Shown here: positions 45,540-55,530 of the stretch, piece by piece
How the letters are laid out: each line of letters starts with the position of its first letter
Numbering within the stretch: the stretch's first letter is position 1
Assembly: GCF_013407935.1 (NCBI RefSeq)
Contig: NZ_JACBZU010000001.1
Coordinates: 992,001 to 1,056,000 of the forward strand
Length of the DNA stretch: 64,000 nt
Source: Allomuricauda sp. ARW1Y1
Lineage (GTDB): Bacteria; Bacteroidota; Bacteroidia; Flavobacteriales; Flavobacteriaceae
Direction: 5' to 3'
Notes under the pieces: generated by a model
What the model was told of the DNA's origin: nothing
The model's input: the letters and a program-made list of their open reading frames with translations, nothing else
Databases searched by the model: none
Made by a program: the position numbers and the translations under genes

Positions 45540-46055
45540 ATGATCATCAAACCCGTGAGGGGAAAATCCCCACAGATAGGAAAAGACTGTTTTATTGCCG
45601 AAAATGCTGTCATTGTAGGCGAAGTGAGTATGGGCGACCAATGCAGTGTTTGGTTCAACGCCGTGGTGCGTGGCGATGTCCACTTTATCAAAATGGGAAA
45701 CAAGGTCAATGTGCAGGATGGTGCGGTAATCCATTGCACTTACGAAAAATCCCCGACCACCATCGGGAACAATGTTTCCATAGGCCACAATGCCATTGTG
45801 CATGGCTGCACTATAAAGGATAATGTTCTGGTGGGCATGGGAAGCATTATTATGGACGATTGTGTGGTGGAAAGCAATTCCATCATCGCCGCTGGAGCGG
45901 TGGTTACCCAAGGGACCCATGTGGAAGCGGGAAGTATTTATGCCGGGATGCCCGCAAGGAAACTAAAGGATATCAGTCCAGAACTGTCCAAAGGCGAAAT
46001 AGATAGGATTGCCAATAATTATGTGAAATATTCCAGTTGGTTCAAGGAAGATTGA
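45540..46055 (+). CDS. Gamma-class carbonic anhydrase family protein
   Basis: A 171-residue left-handed beta-helix protein with hexapeptide repeats. The three zinc/iron ligands are in place: His65 (AVIHCT) and His83 and His88 (IGHNAIVHGC). The supporting RGDVHFIKMGNKVNVQDG segment is conserved. Family members either hydrate CO2 or act as acyltransferase-like relatives (YrdA/PaaY); activity cannot be fixed from sequence. Length is normal. It precedes fabD by 100 bases, with a separate promoter likely between them. Confidence 0.9.
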   Translation: MIIKPVRGKSPQIGKDCFIAENAVIVGEVSMGDQCSVWFNAVVRGDVHFIKMGNKVNVQDGAVIHCTYEKSPTTIGNNVSIGHNAIVHGCTIKDNVLVGMGSIIMDDCVVESNSIIAAGAVVTQGTHVEAGSIYAGMPARKLKDISPELSKGEIDRIANNYVKYSSWFKED

Positions 46056-46123
46056 TGGTCAACTTGGATTTGGGAGGGAACAAACCATGGTCTCTTCGCA
46101 AAGAAGCATCAAAGAATATTCCC

Positions 46124-46131
46124 TATTTTTG
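46124..46131 (+). promoter_or_regulatory. Putative -7 box before fabD
   Basis: TATTTTTG at 46124-46131 fits TAnnTTTG and lies 24 bases before the fabD ATG. No good TTG element is seen upstream. Confidence 0.35.
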
Positions 46132-46155
46132 TCCCACTCAAAAAACTAGATAACT

Positions 46156-47040
46156 ATGAACGCATATATTTTTCCCGGACAGGGAGCACAATTCGTCGGA
46201 ATGGGCTTGGACCTCTACGAAAATCACTCCCAAGCACAGGAATTGTTTGAAAGGGCCAATGAAATCTTGGGCTTTTCCATTACCGATATCATGTTCGAGG
46301 GTACCGATGAAGACCTGAAACAGACCAAGGTAACGCAACCTGCCATTTTTTTGCACTCTGTGATTTTGAGCAAGGTATTGGGTGATTCCTTTCAACCTGA
46401 CATGGTGGCCGGACACTCTTTGGGCGAATTTTCCGCATTGGTGGCCAATGGCACCTTGAATTTCGAAGACGGCCTTAAACTGGTGTCCCAACGTGCCCTT
46501 GCTATGCAAAAGGCCTGTGAAATTCAGCCCAGTACCATGGCTGCGGTTTTGGGATTGGACGACGAGATAGTGGAGAAGATATGTGCCGAAGTAGAAGGCA
46601 TCGTGGTTCCTGCCAACTATAACTGTCCCGGGCAATTGGTAATTTCCGGTGAGGTGGATGCGGTAAACGTAGCCTGCGAGAAAATGAAGGAAGCCGGAGC
46701 ACGAAGAGCCCTGTTATTGCCCGTGGGCGGTGCGTTCCACTCACCGTTGATGGAACCTGCTCGCGAGGAATTGGCAGCTGCCATTGAATCCACGGAATTT
46801 AAGACGCCAAGCTGTCCCATTTATCAAAATGTGACGACCACCGCTGTGTCGGATGCCGAGGAAATCAAAAAGAATTTGATCTTACAATTAACGGCCCCCG
46901 TAAAATGGACGCAAAGCGTACAACAAATGGTAAACGACGGTGCCACTTCCTTTGTGGAAGTTGGACCGGGCAAGGTTTTGCAAGGTTTGGTAAAAAAAAT
47001 CCATAGGGACGCCGAAACCAGTTCTGCGGTGGTTTCGTAA
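46156..47040 (+). CDS. fabD: Malonyl-CoA:ACP transacylase FabD
   Basis: A 294-residue enzyme that transfers malonyl groups from CoA to acyl carrier protein, feeding fatty acid elongation. The nucleophile elbow GHSLGEF (Ser88), the N-terminal FPGQGAQFVGMG, the catalytic histidine in VGGAFHSPLM (about residue 198) and the C-terminal VEVGPGKVLQGL are all present. Length is slightly short of E. coli FabD but normal for the phylum. A terminator follows. Confidence 0.96.
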   Translation: MNAYIFPGQGAQFVGMGLDLYENHSQAQELFERANEILGFSITDIMFEGTDEDLKQTKVTQPAIFLHSVILSKVLGDSFQPDMVAGHSLGEFSALVANGTLNFEDGLKLVSQRALAMQKACEIQPSTMAAVLGLDDEIVEKICAEVEGIVVPANYNCPGQLVISGEVDAVNVACEKMKEAGARRALLLPVGGAFHSPLMEPAREELAAAIESTEFKTPSCPIYQNVTTTAVSDAEEIKKNLILQLTAPVKWTQSVQQMVNDGATSFVEVGPGKVLQGLVKKIHRDAETSSAVVS

Positions 47041-47086
47041 GTAGGGCAAAACAGTTCGTCCGAATAAATTGAGATTTAAACTAATA

Positions 47087-47112
47087 GGCGAGGCTTGTTC
47101 CTCGCCTTTTTT
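47087..47112 (+). terminator. Rho-independent terminator after fabD
   Basis: A perfect 7-bp stem (47087-47093 with 47100-47106), six-base loop and a run of six T. Confidence 0.85.
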
Positions 47113-47185
47113 GTAATATTGATTCACCCAAACTACCAACTACACGCAGGCAAGAAGAACATAACTGAAACGCACGCAATACATA

Positions 47186-50100
47186 ATGCAATCGCTGCTT
47201 AAAAAAACCTCATTGCTATCATGCTCCAATATGGGTCGTGGTCGCTTAATATTTTTCTTTTTCTTACTTCTCGGTACGGGTATCGGGTTTGGACAGTCAA
47301 TTACGATTGAAGATGCTAGCGGAGCAGAAGATGGAGGGGCGATAACATTGACAGCAACTCTTAATGGTGGAACGGGTGGTGTTCCTTTTGATGTTGATGT
47401 AAGTACAAATGATGGAACCGCAACTATCGCAGATAGTGATTACACTTTAATAATAAATCAAACCATAAGCTTCAATGGAAATGCTGGAGAGACCCAAACT
47501 TTTGATGTAATTCCAACATCAGACACTACTATTGAGGGCGATGAAACCCTTACAATAACTATGGGTAATCCTGTTGGGCCAGCTGTAGATATTACGGATG
47601 AAGCGCTTGTTACTATCATTAATGACGACTTTTCCGGCATCAGCATCGATAGCCCCGCTTCGCAAGTGGAAGGGAATTCTGGCCAGAGCCAGATAGACTT
47701 TACGGTGAGCATCGACCAGTCGGACCCCGACAACAACATTACGGTCGATTACACGATAAGCGGTGGGAACGAGGATACCGATATAGGAACACTCACATTT
47801 TTGGCAGGCACGGCGACACTGTCCCAGACCGTGAGCGTGACGACCAACGGGGACACGGTCGTGGAATCGGACGAGGCTGTGAGCGTGACTTTGAGCAATG
47901 CGAGCGGCAATGCGGTCCTAGCCACGGCAGTTGGCACGAGTTCGTTCACGGATGACGACCAGGCCAGCATCAGCATCGACAGCCCTGCAGCTCAACTGGA
48001 GGGGAATTCGGGACCGAGCCAGATAGACTTTACGGTGAGCATCGACCAATCGGACCCTGACAACGCCATCACGGTTGACTACGCGATCAGCGGTGGCAAC
48101 GAAGACACCGATACAGGAACACTCACATTTTTGGCGGGCACGGCGACACTGTCCCAGATGGTAAGCGTCACCACTACGGGCGACACGGTCGTGGAATCGG
48201 ACGAGGCTGTGAGCGTGACTTTGAGCAATGCGAGCGGCAATGCGGTCCTAGCCACGGCATTGGGCACAAGTTCGTTCACGGACGACGACCAGGCGAGCAT
48301 CAGTATCAACAGCCCTGCCCCGCAAGTGGAAGGGGATTCGGGCACGAGCCAGATAGACTTTACGGTGAGCATCGACCAATCGGACCCCGACAACAATATT
48401 ACGGTCGATTACACGATAAGCGGCGGGAATGAGGACACCGATACCGGAACACTCACATTTTTGGCAGGCACGGTGGACCTGTCTCAGACGGTAAGCGTCA
48501 CCACTACGGGCGACACGGTCGTGGAAGCCGACGAGGCGGTAAGCGTGACTTTGAGCAATGCAAGTGCCAATGCAGTCATAGCCACTGCTGTTGGGAATAG
48601 TTCTTTTACGGACGACGATACCGCTTCGCTAATCGTTGTCGAAACAGACGGAAACACCATAACGTCAGAAGACGCAACAACGGATACTTTTACCGTCGCT
48701 TTGGGAGCTCAACCAGCAAGTGATGTAGTGGTAAATATCGTTTCTAGTGATTTGGGCGAGGGTACTGTCAATACAAGCCAGTTGACCTTTACCAATGCGA
48801 ATTGGAATACCCCACAGATTGTTACGGCTACTGGAGTGGACGATAATCTTATTGATGGCAGTGAACCGTATACCATCACTATTAGTGTGGTTGATGCACC
48901 AAGTGATGATGATTTTGATGGGCTTTCACAGGATGTAAATGCACAAAACACGGACAACGATATAGCAGGTATTACTATTACAGAAACTGATGGGAGCACT
49001 ATCACATCTGAAGATGCAACTACAGATACCTTCAATGTGGTGCTGGATGCCCAACCTGCAACGGATGTTGTTTTGGATATCACATCTAATAATGTTGCTG
49101 AAGGCACGGTTTCACCAATAACCTTGACATTTACCACAGGGAATTGGGATAGCTCTCAAGAAGTTACCGTTACTGGGGTAGATGATGCCGTGATTGACGG
49201 GAACCAGTCTTTTGATGTGAATGTAACCGTGAATGATGGTGCTAGCGACGATGACTTTGACGGGCTTTTGGAAACCGTTCCGGTTACCAACAACGACAAC
49301 GATTCTGCGAGCTTTACCATTGTGGAGACAGACGGGACTACTAACACCTCGGAAGATGGGGCAACGGATACGTTTTCTGTGGTTTTGGATGTACAGCCAA
49401 CATCCAATGTAGTTTTTGATATTGTGTCCGGGGACACTGGCGAGGCTACCGTTTCCCCTTCACTTCTAACGTTTACCCCGGCCAATTGGGATACCCCACA
49501 AATTATAACGGTGACTGGGGAGGATGATTTTATTATAGATGATGCTCAAACTTTCGATATTGACATTACCGTAAACAATGGCGCTAGTGATAACGCTTTT
49601 GACAATTTAACCGATACAGTCTCGGTAACAAACTCGGATGATGATGTGGCCGGATTTACCATTGTGGAATCTGATGGGGATACATCCACTTCTGAAGATG
49701 GTAGCACGGACACCTTTACCGTGGTGCTTAATCGTAGAACCTTGATCAGTAATGTGGTTTTTAATATTACATCCAGCGATGTTACGGAGGGTACTGTTTC
49801 ACCATCTACCTTAACATTTACCACAGCGAATTGGGATACACCACAAACCGTAACGGTAACAGGTGTGGACGACGCCATTGTGGACGGTATTCAAGCTTAT
49901 GATGTTGATGTGAGCGTAGCTTTGGGAAGCGCAATTTCTTATTTAGGACTGAGTCAAACCGTTTCTGTGGAAAATATTGATGATGATAGCGCAGCAGTAA
50001 CCATTTCCAATGCAAATGGTAACGAGGATGATGGACCCATAACTGTTTCTGCCACCTTAAACAATGAAGTTACGGGCGGATTTACGGTAGATGTATTATC

Positions 50101-52585
50101 ATCCGATGGAACAGCCACGACAGCAAACTCCGATTATACAATCCTTAATGAAACCTTGACGTTTGCTGGTACAGCTGGAGAAATTCAGACATTTGAAGTA
50201 ACACCAACCCCAGATACGCTCATTGAAGGTAACGAAACGCTTCAGGTTTCCATGGCCAATTTAGGAAATACGACATTGACTGTCGGTATCTCGGACACGG
50301 CTACGGTAACCATCAATAATGATGATGCTTGTGCCGCCGGGTCATCGGTACCCATCCTCAATGATTCTGGTGCTGAATTCTGTGTCGATATATTTAGCGA
50401 TTTTAGCAAAGATTTGGATGATTATGTGGATGGAACTGGACCAGCTGGAACCCAGTTGGTTTGGAGCACCAATCCCGATTCCGGTCAAACTGGGGATTAT
50501 TTGGGGTCCAGTGTCATAACGGGTACACAAGTGGTCAATCAGGATACCTACTATGGTTTTTATTACGATAGTTTGAATGATTGTGCCAGTCCAAATACAG
50601 TTACGGTAACATTGTCCGTAAACGAAGCCCCCAATGCGGGTACCACCACGGGAGGTAATGTGTGCAACACCACGGAAAGCGGTGGAAGTACGCTCATAGA
50701 TTTGGATAGTCGTATTACAGGACAGGATTCTGGATCTTGGGCGTTGACCAGTTCACAAACAGGGTCTTCCATCACCATTAATCCAGATAATACTATAAAT
50801 TTTGATGGTCAACCTTTGGGTAATTACGTATTTACTTATACCACCAATACCGCAGTAGCGCCTTGCGTAAATGATACCGTCGAGTTGACAATCACAGTAA
50901 TCGATTGCTCCCTTCCCTGCAATGCAGGAGATACGGCACCCGTGTTCAACGGAAGTGATACCACCATCGAATTCTGTGATGATGTCAATACCGACTTGGA
51001 TACCTACGTCAGTGGTACGGCCCCGGCAGGCACGGAGCTCACGTGGAGTACTAGCGATGTTCCTTCGGAAACAGCTGCCCATTTGCTCAGCAGCACGGTG
51101 GTGGAGCCTGGAACATATTATGGTTTTTATTATGATGAAACCAACGATTGCGGTAGTCCGGTACTGTCCATTACCTTGGTCCGCAACTTTACCCCGACCA
51201 TCGATACCACCTCTGGAGATACCAGTTGTGGTTCGGCTGAGTTGACATTGTCGGCAACAGCTTCCGTTGCTGATGCCAGCACCATTACCTATACCTGGTA
51301 CGATGCGCCGACTGGTGGCAATATTGTAGGAACCAGTGCCACTTATACCACTAATACACTATCGGAAACCACCTCTTTTTACGTCACAGCTAGGGCCAAT
51401 GGTTGCGAATCGGAGCGTGTGGAAGTGGTGGCTACCATAACCGACTCACCCAGTGCAGGAACGCCTACAAATACAGCTGCGTGCAATGTAGCTGGAAATG
51501 GAGGTCCAAATGTGATTGATTTGGACAACACCTTGACGGGAGCCGACCCGGGAACATGGGCTTTGGTTACCGACCCATCCAACGGCACGCTCAGTATTGG
51601 GTCCGAAAACAATGTCGATTTTACGGGGCTACCCGTAGGCAACTATGTTTTTGAATACACAACAACTGCTGAAGCTCCGTGTACGCCTACTTCGGTACAA
51701 GTGACCATTTCGGTGAGCGATTGTACCGTGGATACCGATGGCGATGGACTCACGGATGGTGAAGAAACTAATCTGGGAACCAATCCCAATGATCCAGATA
51801 CCGATGGCGATGGCCTTACCGATGGAGAGGAAGTTTTGGTCGTGGATGACCCGAACACCGAGGCCGTTCCAGAAAACGCCACCGACCCTTTGGATGCTTG
51901 TGATCCTTTCTTGACACCCGATTGTAACCCAGTAGATATCGATTTGGCCATTACAAAGGAGGTCAATAGAAATGAAGTATTGCTGAATGCTGAAGTAATC
52001 TTTACCATTACTGTTCAGAATACAACGATGGACAGGGTGTTGGATATTGTAGTAAACGATATTTTGGTTGCCGGATTCGAATACCGTTCCAGTACACCTT
52101 CCAAAGGAAGTTATGACGAGAATACGGGCGAATGGACGATTGACGAATTAACCGCAGAGGAGGAGGTTACGCTCGAAATCACAGTTAATACAGTGGAAGC
52201 CGGAAACTTGGAGAACACAGCCATATTGGCATCTTCGTTCCCTAATGACGGTGTCCCCGATAATAATTCGAGCACTGTATTGGTAACGGTGAACCGAAGT
52301 CAATGCGAGGACCCGGGAACCATCTGTAATATCTTTTCACCTAATGGTGATGGGGTAAACGATACCTTGACCTTGGTGCGTCATCAAGATTATCCAAACA
52401 ATAGCTTCGAAGTGTTCGATCGCTACGGCAACAGTGTGTTCCAAATGGATGGTTACGATAGTTCTTGGGACGGAACAGGTAAGAACGGACAGTTGCCTAA
52501 GGGTACTTATTTCTATATTCTGGACCTCAATGGTGATGGTACCGATGTGGTGAAAGGATGGATTCAAATTGTAAGAGACAACTAA
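47186..52585 (+). CDS. Giant Calx-beta adhesin with type IX (type B) sorting domain
   Basis: A 1799-residue secreted surface protein. After a signal peptide (LIFFFFLLLGTGIGFG, ending near residue 35) come a Calx-beta domain (about 37-150), three near-identical 110-residue repeats (152-481), four related repeats of about 113 residues (482-933, each starting near V/TETDG or VESDG), another Calx-beta (about 934-1047), Cys-containing Ig-like segments (1050-1510), two calcium-type DTDGDGLTDGEE motifs, a DUF11-like domain (DLAITKEVNRNEVLLNAEVIFTI begins it) and a gliding-type C-terminal domain with NIFSPNGDGVNDTL and LPKGTYFYILDL. The last routes it through the SprA pore. Calx-beta and TSP3-like motifs imply calcium binding. 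It heads a tight operon with PorP/SprF (one base gap) and an OmpA protein. Likely a cell-surface adhesin like SprB. Confidence 0.92.
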   Translation: MQSLLKKTSLLSCSNMGRGRLIFFFFLLLGTGIGFGQSITIEDASGAEDGGAITLTATLNGGTGGVPFDVDVSTNDGTATIADSDYTLIINQTISFNGNAGETQTFDVIPTSDTTIEGDETLTITMGNPVGPAVDITDEALVTIINDDFSGISIDSPASQVEGNSGQSQIDFTVSIDQSDPDNNITVDYTISGGNEDTDIGTLTFLAGTATLSQTVSVTTNGDTVVESDEAVSVTLSNASGNAVLATAVGTSSFTDDDQASISIDSPAAQLEGNSGPSQIDFTVSIDQSDPDNAITVDYAISGGNEDTDTGTLTFLAGTATLSQMVSVTTTGDTVVESDEAVSVTLSNASGNAVLATALGTSSFTDDDQASISINSPAPQVEGDSGTSQIDFTVSIDQSDPDNNITVDYTISGGNEDTDTGTLTFLAGTVDLSQTVSVTTTGDTVVEADEAVSVTLSNASANAVIATAVGNSSFTDDDTASLIVVETDGNTITSEDATTDTFTVALGAQPASDVVVNIVSSDLGEGTVNTSQLTFTNANWNTPQIVTATGVDDNLIDGSEPYTITISVVDAPSDDDFDGLSQDVNAQNTDNDIAGITITETDGSTITSEDATTDTFNVVLDAQPATDVVLDITSNNVAEGTVSPITLTFTTGNWDSSQEVTVTGVDDAVIDGNQSFDVNVTVNDGASDDDFDGLLETVPVTNNDNDSASFTIVETDGTTNTSEDGATDTFSVVLDVQPTSNVVFDIVSGDTGEATVSPSLLTFTPANWDTPQIITVTGEDDFIIDDAQTFDIDITVNNGASDNAFDNLTDTVSVTNSDDDVAGFTIVESDGDTSTSEDGSTDTFTVVLNRRTLISNVVFNITSSDVTEGTVSPSTLTFTTANWDTPQTVTVTGVDDAIVDGIQAYDVDVSVALGSAISYLGLSQTVSVENIDDDSAAVTISNANGNEDDGPITVSATLNNEVTGGFTVDVLSSDGTATTANSDYTILNETLTFAGTAGEIQTFEVTPTPDTLIEGNETLQVSMANLGNTTLTVGISDTATVTINNDDACAAGSSVPILNDSGAEFCVDIFSDFSKDLDDYVDGTGPAGTQLVWSTNPDSGQTGDYLGSSVITGTQVVNQDTYYGFYYDSLNDCASPNTVTVTLSVNEAPNAGTTTGGNVCNTTESGGSTLIDLDSRITGQDSGSWALTSSQTGSSITINPDNTINFDGQPLGNYVFTYTTNTAVAPCVNDTVELTITVIDCSLPCNAGDTAPVFNGSDTTIEFCDDVNTDLDTYVSGTAPAGTELTWSTSDVPSETAAHLLSSTVVEPGTYYGFYYDETNDCGSPVLSITLVRNFTPTIDTTSGDTSCGSAELTLSATASVADASTITYTWYDAPTGGNIVGTSATYTTNTLSETTSFYVTARANGCESERVEVVATITDSPSAGTPTNTAACNVAGNGGPNVIDLDNTLTGADPGTWALVTDPSNGTLSIGSENNVDFTGLPVGNYVFEYTTTAEAPCTPTSVQVTISVSDCTVDTDGDGLTDGEETNLGTNPNDPDTDGDGLTDGEEVLVVDDPNTEAVPENATDPLDACDPFLTPDCNPVDIDLAITKEVNRNEVLLNAEVIFTITVQNTTMDRVLDIVVNDILVAGFEYRSSTPSKGSYDENTGEWTIDELTAEEEVTLEITVNTVEAGNLENTAILASSFPNDGVPDNNSSTVLVTVNRSQCEDPGTICNIFSPNGDGVNDTLTLVRHQDYPNNSFEVFDRYGNSVFQMDGYDSSWDGTGKNGQLPKGTYFYILDLNGDGTDVVKGWIQIVRDN
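47639..48628 (+). repeat. Three tandem 330-bp coding repeats in the adhesin gene
   Basis: Units start at 47639, 47969 and 48299, exactly 330 bases apart, and are near-identical by eye (for example GAACACTCACATTTTTGGC at 47787, 48117 and 48447). Each encodes a 110-residue Calx-beta-like repeat. Confidence 0.88.
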
Positions 52586-52586
52586 A

Positions 52587-53576
52587 ATGCCAGATACAAC
52601 AGCTTTGTCAAAATATATCATAGCTTTTGTGGCCTTTTTCATGGCCTTGGGTCAAACCTTTGCCCAAAAGGAACCACAGTATACCCAATACATGTACAAT
52701 ATTGGGAGTTTTAACCCAGCCTATGTGGGTACCGTGGAAAGTCCAGAGATCATTGGACTCTATCGAGCGCAATGGGTGGATATTCCCGGTGCACCGACCA
52801 CCATTCGGGGAGGCGCCAATATTCCTTTCAGCAACGAGAAAATGGGATTGGGCATTAATATCGTAAATGATCAGCTAGGACCTTCGACCCAGACTTTTTT
52901 TGATATTGCCTATTCCTATCAGATTCAATTGTCCGATGAGACCAAACTTTCGTTCGGGCTGAACGCTGGAGGTTCCTCGCTCAACATAGACTATTCCAAA
53001 GGAACTTTTGAAAACCCTTCCGATGGGTCCATTTTGGGAGGGACTTTCAATAGCTTTTACCCAACGGTCGGTGCTGGACTTTTTATGTACCATGAAGAGG
53101 ATTGGTACCTCGGGGTGTCCGTGCCCAACTTTTTGACCAACGCCCTATACAATAACGAAGTGGCGACCATCGTAGAGGACAATATGCAGGTGAATGCCAT
53201 TGGAGGCTATGTGTTCGAATTGGGTGAACAGACGAAGTTTAAACCAGCATTTTTGGTAAATTACCTCCAAGGTTCCCCGGTTACCGTAAACCTATCGGCC
53301 AATTTCCAATTTATCGATGCATTGACCATAGGCGCATCCTACCGAATTGACAATGCCGTGAGCGGTTTGGCCGGTTTCCAGATTTCCAATGGTATGTTTA
53401 TCGGATATGCCTACGACTACAATACCAATAGCTTGGGCGAATTCAGTGGAGGTTCCCACGAGGCCATTCTAAAATTTTATATTGGAAGGGGCGGTTTTGG
53501 CTCCGGAAACAATAAATCAAAAAACAAGAACTCAAAAAATAAAGGAAAACAGATTGATTCCCCTAGATTCTTCTAA
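52587..53576 (+). CDS. PorP/SprF family type IX secretion membrane protein
   Basis: A 329-residue outer-membrane protein with a signal peptide (YIIAFVAFFMALGQTFAQ) and the family opening PQYTQYMYNIGSFNPAYVGT, followed by beta strands and a basic tail (NNKSKNKNSKNKGK). In Flavobacterium johnsoniae SprF is needed for secretion of the adhesin encoded beside it and stays attached to type B domains. Here it begins one base after the adhesin stop, strongly implying that it is the dedicated partner. The OmpA-family gene follows one base after its stop. Confidence 0.92.
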   Translation: MPDTTALSKYIIAFVAFFMALGQTFAQKEPQYTQYMYNIGSFNPAYVGTVESPEIIGLYRAQWVDIPGAPTTIRGGANIPFSNEKMGLGINIVNDQLGPSTQTFFDIAYSYQIQLSDETKLSFGLNAGGSSLNIDYSKGTFENPSDGSILGGTFNSFYPTVGAGLFMYHEEDWYLGVSVPNFLTNALYNNEVATIVEDNMQVNAIGGYVFELGEQTKFKPAFLVNYLQGSPVTVNLSANFQFIDALTIGASYRIDNAVSGLAGFQISNGMFIGYAYDYNTNSLGEFSGGSHEAILKFYIGRGGFGSGNNKSKNKNSKNKGKQIDSPRFF

Positions 53577-53577
53577 C

Positions 53578-55524
53578 ATGAACGCGGCAAAAAACATACG
53601 ACTGACACTTTGGGCCTTTGTACTGGGCATGCTTTTCAGCTTCGGTCAAAAAAAGAAGTCCCAGGGCGATGTTTTCTTTTTTCAGTACGAGTACCAAAAG
53701 GCAGTAGCGGCCTACGAAAAGCAGTTATCCGAAGGAACGTTGACCGAACAACAGTTTCTCAATCTTGCCGATGCCTATTTTGAAACGAACAATTATCAGA
53801 AGGCTGCAAACGCCTACCAGTCCATTTATGAAAAGGATTCGCTGATGGATGCGCATCATTACAACAAAATGCTGCAAAGCCTTTCCAAAACTCCCGAAGC
53901 CGATGGAACCAAGGATTTTTTAAGCCAGATTTCCTCGTCTTTCCCCAAAGAGCTGATGGAGAACATGGAGTTCAACAATCAACTGCTGCAAAATGGTTCC
54001 AACGAAGACCAATTGGACTACGAAATCTTCAATCTGGACGGTAATAGCCCCCAGACTGACTTTGCGCCAAGTTTCTTTTCGAATAAACTGTTGTTTTCCA
54101 GTGGTAGACAGGTCAACAAAAAATTGCGCTACGAACCCGGCAACGAGGGATATTTCAACATTTATGAATCCGAGATACAGCCAACGGGTCAAATCACCGA
54201 TGTTCAATCTTTTAAAGCGCTGCAAGAAACCGACTATCACGAGGCCACACCGTCCTTTTCAGCGGAGCTAAACAGCGTGTTCTATGTATTGTCCAATACA
54301 CAGGATGGCGAACTGGCTTTTGATGCCAACGGGAAAAATGCCTTGGCCATAGCCAAGCAAAATATTGGAGGCTCCTACCAATTGCTGCTGAAGGACCTGA
54401 GCACTTCGTTTTATTATCCATTTTATGATGATGCCAGTGGCCGACTCTTCTTTTCGGCGGATTTTGAAGATGGTTACGGAGGAACCGATATTTATTTTGT
54501 GTATACGAACAACGGACAGGTGATGTCGGCACCCATCAATTTGGGACCGCGCATCAACTCTTCCGGCAACGAGATTGCACCCTATATTTTTGAGAACAGC
54601 TTTTATTTTGCCTCTGACGTTTTTTACGGACTAGGGGGGATGGACATCTACAAATCCAATATCGAGGGCGAAGGTTTTGGTATCCCCATCAATTTGGGAG
54701 AGCCCATCAATTCGGAGTTTGATGACTTTGGCATGATCATTCGGAACGAAGGGGAAGGGCTCTTGGGCTATTTTGCATCCAATCGTCCGGGAGGGAAAGG
54801 AAAGGATGATATTTATGGTTTTAAGGTGGACGAGAAGCCGGGATTGAAGACCATAACGTTTAAAGGTACGGTGGTAAGTTCCAGCAAAGAAGGTCAAGTG
54901 GTTCCCAATGCTTCGGTGAGTCTATGGGATATGAACGGGGAAATGTTGGCGGCAACCACCTCGGATGCAGAAGGGCAATATCGGTTGGAAATTCCTTATG
55001 AGAGCGAGCTGGTTGTTGATGCATCCAGGGAACGCTATTCACGTTATATCAAAAAATTCGGGGAAGAGGAACTTGATGCTTTGGCCAACAGTACTTTTGA
55101 TGTTCCCCTTGCCTTTTATGATGATTTGGTGGAAGAACGGGAAGGCCAAAAAGTGGTGAAACTGGACAATTTCTACTTTAACACCAGTTCCACACAGTTG
55201 ACGGATGAAATCAAAAACGAGCTTAATAAAGTGGTGGAATTTGTGGAAGCCTTTCCAGAGGCCCAGCTCCGGATTGAAACCTATACGGATAGTCGTGGTG
55301 GAAGCAGTACCAATTTTAGACTGACCCAGGCACGTTCGGATAACATCAAAAAATATCTCGTGGAACAGGGAGTTCCCGCATCGACCATTCTCTATTCGAT
55401 AGGCTACGGAGAGGACAACATTTTGAACAATTGCACCAATGGTGTGTTCTGTTTGGAATCCCTGCACAAAAAGAACCAACGTTCCCTTATCGTGGTCCTT
55501 AACGATAATGTGTTGTTCGATTAG
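53578..55524 (+). CDS. OmpA-family protein with TPR and PD40 propeller
   Basis: A 648-residue envelope protein: signal peptide (NIRLTLWAFVLGMLFSFG), tetratricopeptide-like helices (about 25-135), WD40-like PD40 propeller (about 160-430, with ATPSFSAELNSVFYVLS and GGTDIYFVY repeats), a carboxypeptidase-regulatory domain (about 430-510) and a C-terminal OmpA domain (about 535-648, NFYFNTSSTQL and ETYTDSRGGSSTNFRLTQARSDNIKKYL) that grips peptidoglycan. It is usual downstream of PorP/SprF in flavobacterial adhesin operons and probably anchors the adhesin complex to the wall. The frame extends upstream into the PorP gene, but the ATG one base after its stop is the clear start. Confidence 0.92.
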   Translation: MNAAKNIRLTLWAFVLGMLFSFGQKKKSQGDVFFFQYEYQKAVAAYEKQLSEGTLTEQQFLNLADAYFETNNYQKAANAYQSIYEKDSLMDAHHYNKMLQSLSKTPEADGTKDFLSQISSSFPKELMENMEFNNQLLQNGSNEDQLDYEIFNLDGNSPQTDFAPSFFSNKLLFSSGRQVNKKLRYEPGNEGYFNIYESEIQPTGQITDVQSFKALQETDYHEATPSFSAELNSVFYVLSNTQDGELAFDANGKNALAIAKQNIGGSYQLLLKDLSTSFYYPFYDDASGRLFFSADFEDGYGGTDIYFVYTNNGQVMSAPINLGPRINSSGNEIAPYIFENSFYFASDVFYGLGGMDIYKSNIEGEGFGIPINLGEPINSEFDDFGMIIRNEGEGLLGYFASNRPGGKGKDDIYGFKVDEKPGLKTITFKGTVVSSSKEGQVVPNASVSLWDMNGEMLAATTSDAEGQYRLEIPYESELVVDASRERYSRYIKKFGEEELDALANSTFDVPLAFYDDLVEEREGQKVVKLDNFYFNTSSTQLTDEIKNELNKVVEFVEAFPEAQLRIETYTDSRGGSSTNFRLTQARSDNIKKYLVEQGVPASTILYSIGYGEDNILNNCTNGVFCLESLHKKNQRSLIVVLNDNVLFD

Positions 55525-55530
55525 GCAGGC

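Noticed and set aside
47639-48628. Regular repeats as a possible CRISPR array
   Set aside because: The 330-base period is in frame within a continuous coding sequence and encodes Calx-beta-like domains; there are no short repeats with unique spacers.
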